Positions 12,494 through 14,664 of a stretch of 14,664 nucleotides of DNA are shown in pieces; position 1 is the first letter of the stretch; every line of letters begins with the position of its first letter. The stretch is from JBDTME01 sp964583795 (GTDB taxonomy: Bacteria > Patescibacteriota > Microgenomatia > UBA1400 > PJMF01): positions 1 through 14,664 of the forward strand of contig CAZOWX010000036.1 of assembly GCA_964583795.1 (NCBI GenBank). The letters run 5' to 3'. The notes beneath the pieces are model-generated. The model made no database searches and was not told the DNA's origin. It worked only from the letters and a program-made list of their open reading frames with translations. A program made the translations under genes and the position numbers.

Positions 12494-12676
12494 TTAGCGA
12501 ATAATAAGTTGACTGAGTTTGGTAAAGATAAAGTCAAGCGCACCAATGTACAAACCAACAACAACACTGGAGCCGATGACGAGGATTGTTTTTTGTAGTG
12601 TTTGTTGTCGAGTAGGCCACTCGACTTTTACCAATTCCTCTCGAACTTCCCTAAAGTATTTTATCGGATTTAACAT
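12494..12676 (-). CDS. secE: Protein translocase subunit SecE
   Basis: 60 aa, the short single-helix form typical of bacteria outside E. coli and its relatives. SecE clamps SecY in the SecYEG export channel. It has the conserved amphipathic helix and loop YFREVREELVKVEWPTRQQT (about 7-26, with the invariant W-P) and one membrane helix about residues 31-52 (ILVIGSSVVVGLYIGALDFIF). The ATG at 12676 has no Shine-Dalgarno. It heads the secE-nusG pair, as in most bacteria; no tRNA-Trp is present upstream. Confidence 0.97.
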   Translation of the reverse strand: MLNPIKYFREVREELVKVEWPTRQQTLQKTILVIGSSVVVGLYIGALDFIFTKLSQLIIR

Positions 12677-12748
12677 AGCGTCAATGAAGTTGTTTGGGAT
12701 ATTGACTATTCTTGATTTTTTCGAGACTTCACCCTGTCTAGGCTAGAT

Positions 12749-12757
12749 AGTATAACA
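12749..12757 (-). promoter_or_regulatory. Extended -10 promoter of secE-nusG
   Basis: Minus strand TGT-TATACT (12757-12749), a TGn extended -10 with 5 of 6 consensus bases; no good -35. Predicted start near 12742, giving a 66-base leader to secE. Confidence 0.65.
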
Positions 12758-13046
12758 CATCGAGAGGGCGAGGGAAAAGGGGGATTATGACAATGATGTT
12801 GGGAGAAGATTATAGAGCGAGGATGTTGGTTGATAGGTAAGAATCAAGAAAATAAATACACGTCACAAAGAGTTGTTGAGTGATTTCGTTGTTACGTGGT
12901 TGTGTTGTTCGGTACTTGTGACGGTTCTACTTAAACTTGCTAACTCGTTACAAATCTAACCACTTTTCACCTATCATCTGCCACTCCAAGACAACCATCC
13001 GATTTCTCTTCAATTGAAAGCAAAGAAGGAGAATAAATCCCAACTC
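12758..13046. other. Non-coding spacer with inverted repeat 12861-12923
   Basis: No gene seen. Perfect 8-base arms CGTCACAA (12861-12868) and TTGTGACG (12916-12923) flank a 47-base G/T-rich segment (GTTGTTGAG, GTTGTTACG, GTGGTTGTG units). The units recall the left arm of the hairpin at 1497. No convincing terminator for the surface-protein gene ending at 13047 was found here. Confidence 0.45.
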
Positions 13047-14664
13047 CTACAGCGAACTGCTACTATCACTCTCAGTTTTTTCTTTCAGACTACTTGAGTA
13101 CGGCGAACTATATGTCGTAGTTCCTGTCCCAGTTGTTCCAGTCATGGGTGGCTGATCATCGTCATCATCATTTCTCTTTTTCAAGAAAAGTGGCAGTAAC
13201 CAGAGCAAGAAGAAAACAGCACTGATTGCTATCGCTACGATGAGTAGACCTTTCAACCAGCCTTGAATTTTCTCGACTAAAGTGGGCTCCTCTTGTTGAG
13301 GTTCAGGTGTGGTTTCTGTGACCGGCGCGTAGGTAGGCCATGGCGTATTTGTTGAGTACGCTAGTGGCTCTGTAACCTCTGCAATCATCTCATTTGCAGT
13401 GTTTTCCTCGCTAGCAAATGGATCTGGTGTTGCAGTGACGATCACCTCTTTGGTTATTGTTTTTGTCTCAACTTTGGTTTCGGTTCGATAGGCAATTGGC
13501 TCACTGCAGTACTGATCACTCAGGTTTCGTGGGTTACGACAGCGGTTGTAGTAGCACGTCAGACCGGTATTGCATTCTCGACTATCTGCACAGTACTCGT
13601 CACAACTGCGATGGATCCCATTATCTGGAGGATCACTACAATATGTATCGGTTGGATTATTGGCAAGCCGGCAGACTCCTGAGTAGCACAGTAAGTTAAC
13701 CGCGCAATCCGTGTGCTTTGTACATGACTCACCACAGTATTTTATGATTGTGCCACCAGTACCGTTTTCTGGAGTAGCGGTGGGGGTGTTGGTGGGGATG
13801 ATAGCAATCAGTGTCGCAGTGGGGACTGGAGTGTTGGTTGGTACGTCAGTTGGAACTGGAGTGTCCGTAGCTAAGACAATAGGTGTTGAGGTAGGAGTGT
13901 TAGTCGCTTGCTCTGGAGTCAAGGTGGGTGTCTGAGTAAAAGTCGGTGAAGGTGAGAAATCAATAGGCGTTGGGCTGGCAGTAAAGTCAGGAGGAGTAAT
14001 GGTCGGTGTAGCTGTATCAAGTACGATCGGGGTATTGGTCGCCACAGGAGTAATAGGAAACGAAGCATTTTGGACAGTAGATAATTGTTCTGCTCCAACC
14101 AGATCTAAAGCTGAAGATTGTGCCTGATCGAAAGTTACGGTGACTGCACTTTGAGTAGTCGATGTAGTAAAAGCGAATGAGGCAAATGGAACCGTGTTCT
14201 CGACTGTATTAACTCCTGGTCCACCTGGAGCTGCAAGGCCTCCAAACAAAACATCATAACCAGAGCCGGAAGCTGAAGGAGTTGGATCAGTCACACTTAG
14301 CCCAGATCCAGGAATTGCAGTTATCACCGGCGGAGTATCAACTCCCTCGATGTGAAACATCAACTGAATGCCAATAATTGAAGCACTATGGGTATTGATG
14401 GAAAAGGTAATGCTTCCTGGTTGACCAGCGTTGAGTGGGTCAGGTGCAGTCACACTGGCTACCACCACACCTGTGGCCACAGAGGCGCTTTGGCGGGTTT
14501 CTTGGACCTGCTGACTGAGCTGTACTGCGACAACCGTGCCGATCAGTAAGACAACCAGTATGAACCCAATAATCACGACTTGCAGGTTCTCACGAACCAC
14601 TTTGGGTAATTTTTGGATGGTGAATGGAGTTGTTGTTTTTTTTGCTTCGAATTGTTTTTTTGCT
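13047..14664 (-). CDS. Large cell-surface protein: cohesin-like domain, Thr/Pro stalk, Cys repeats (5' end outside window)
   Basis: The frame is open to the window edge, so the start probably lies beyond 14664; a GTG at 14600 (517 aa) has no Shine-Dalgarno. Numbering from that GTG: a basic N-terminus and membrane helix (8-26, VVIIGFILVVLLIGTVVAV), then a beta-rich domain (about 42-183: VVVASVTAPDPLNAGQPGSI, IIGIQLMFHIEG, ASFAFTTSTTQSAVTVTFDQ) with the strand pattern of cohesin-type folds. A Thr/Pro stalk (184-280) follows. Two Cys repeats (289-321 and 333-365) have identical spacing C-x3-C-x5-C-x5-C-x4-C-x10-C. A second stalk precedes a C-terminal membrane helix (about 449-473), KKR and an acidic run, then a Ser/Thr tail. 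Both ends are anchored, displaying the middle outside. The cohesin assignment is inferred and fits the dockerin on the protease at 7865. Confidence 0.75.
   Translation of the reverse strand, partial: AKKQFEAKKTTTPFTIQKLPKVVRENLQVVIIGFILVVLLIGTVVAVQLSQQVQETRQSASVATGVVVASVTAPDPLNAGQPGSITFSINTHSASIIGIQLMFHIEGVDTPPVITAIPGSGLSVTDPTPSASGSGYDVLFGGLAAPGGPGVNTVENTVPFASFAFTTSTTQSAVTVTFDQAQSSALDLVGAEQLSTVQNASFPITPVATNTPIVLDTATPTITPPDFTASPTPIDFSPSPTFTQTPTLTPEQATNTPTSTPIVLATDTPVPTDVPTNTPVPTATLIAIIPTNTPTATPENGTGGTIIKYCGESCTKHTDCAVNLLCYSGVCRLANNPTDTYCSDPPDNGIHRSCDEYCADSRECNTGLTCYYNRCRNPRNLSDQYCSEPIAYRTETKVETKTITKEVIVTATPDPFASEENTANEMIAEVTEPLAYSTNTPWPTYAPVTETTPEPQQEEPTLVEKIQGWLKGLLIVAIAISAVFFLLWLLPLFLKKRNDDDDDQPPMTGTTGTGTTTYSSPYSSSLKEKTESDSSSSL

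Noticed and set aside
1..14664. CRISPR arrays, tRNA or rRNA genes, insertion-sequence transposases
   Set aside because: No regularly spaced direct repeats, no cloverleaf-like sequence and no transposase or integrase ORF was seen by eye.

Overview
The window looks like a chromosomal segment of a Candidate Phyla Radiation bacterium (Patescibacteria), most likely in or near Microgenomates. This is inference from style, not a database match. Pointers are short proteins, few Shine-Dalgarno sites, Thr/Pro-rich stalk proteins with a Cys-rich repeat, a dockerin-bearing secreted protease, and many small palindromes between genes. The standard code fits: TGA ends several genes and I see no in-frame TGA inside any gene.

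The backbone is the conserved transcription/translation cluster secE-nusG-rplK-rplA-rplJ-rplL, all on the minus strand and in the usual order. It is split into three blocks by unrelated accessory genes. secE-nusG (12676 to 11853) has an extended -10 promoter. rplK-rplA (7343 to 6074) follows a promoter at about 7788-7815, a structured leader with a terminator-like hairpin, and a small unknown gene. rplJ-rplL (2132 to 1017) follows a near-identical promoter and an L10-leader-like RNA, and ends at a clear intrinsic terminator (970-993). Instead of rpoB, the next gene is a small MerR/excisionase-type DNA-binding protein (362-610).

Accessory island 1 (10 to 6 o'clock of the cluster, 7829-11598, between nusG and rplK) holds a two-helix membrane protein, a PH-like membrane-associated protein whose reading frame seems broken, a plus-strand unknown gene, and a large secreted gametolysin-like metalloprotease with a C-terminal dockerin. 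Its signal-peptide region lies upstream in a frame with no ordinary start codon.

Accessory island 2 (2497-6027, between rplA and rplJ) holds two divergent pairs. A leaderless HTH protein and a three-helix membrane protein are on plus; a small acidic helical protein and a Thr/Pro-stalk membrane protein with a coiled coil are on minus.

At the right edge is a large cell-surface protein (13047 to beyond 14664). It has an N-terminal membrane anchor, a cohesin-like beta domain, a Thr/Pro stalk, two identical-spacing six-Cys repeats and a C-terminal membrane helix. With the dockerin protease it may form a surface-tethered proteolytic assembly, the most interesting idea in the window. Spacers carry at least two families of small palindromic repeats and a 30+30-base hairpin between rplJ and rplL.
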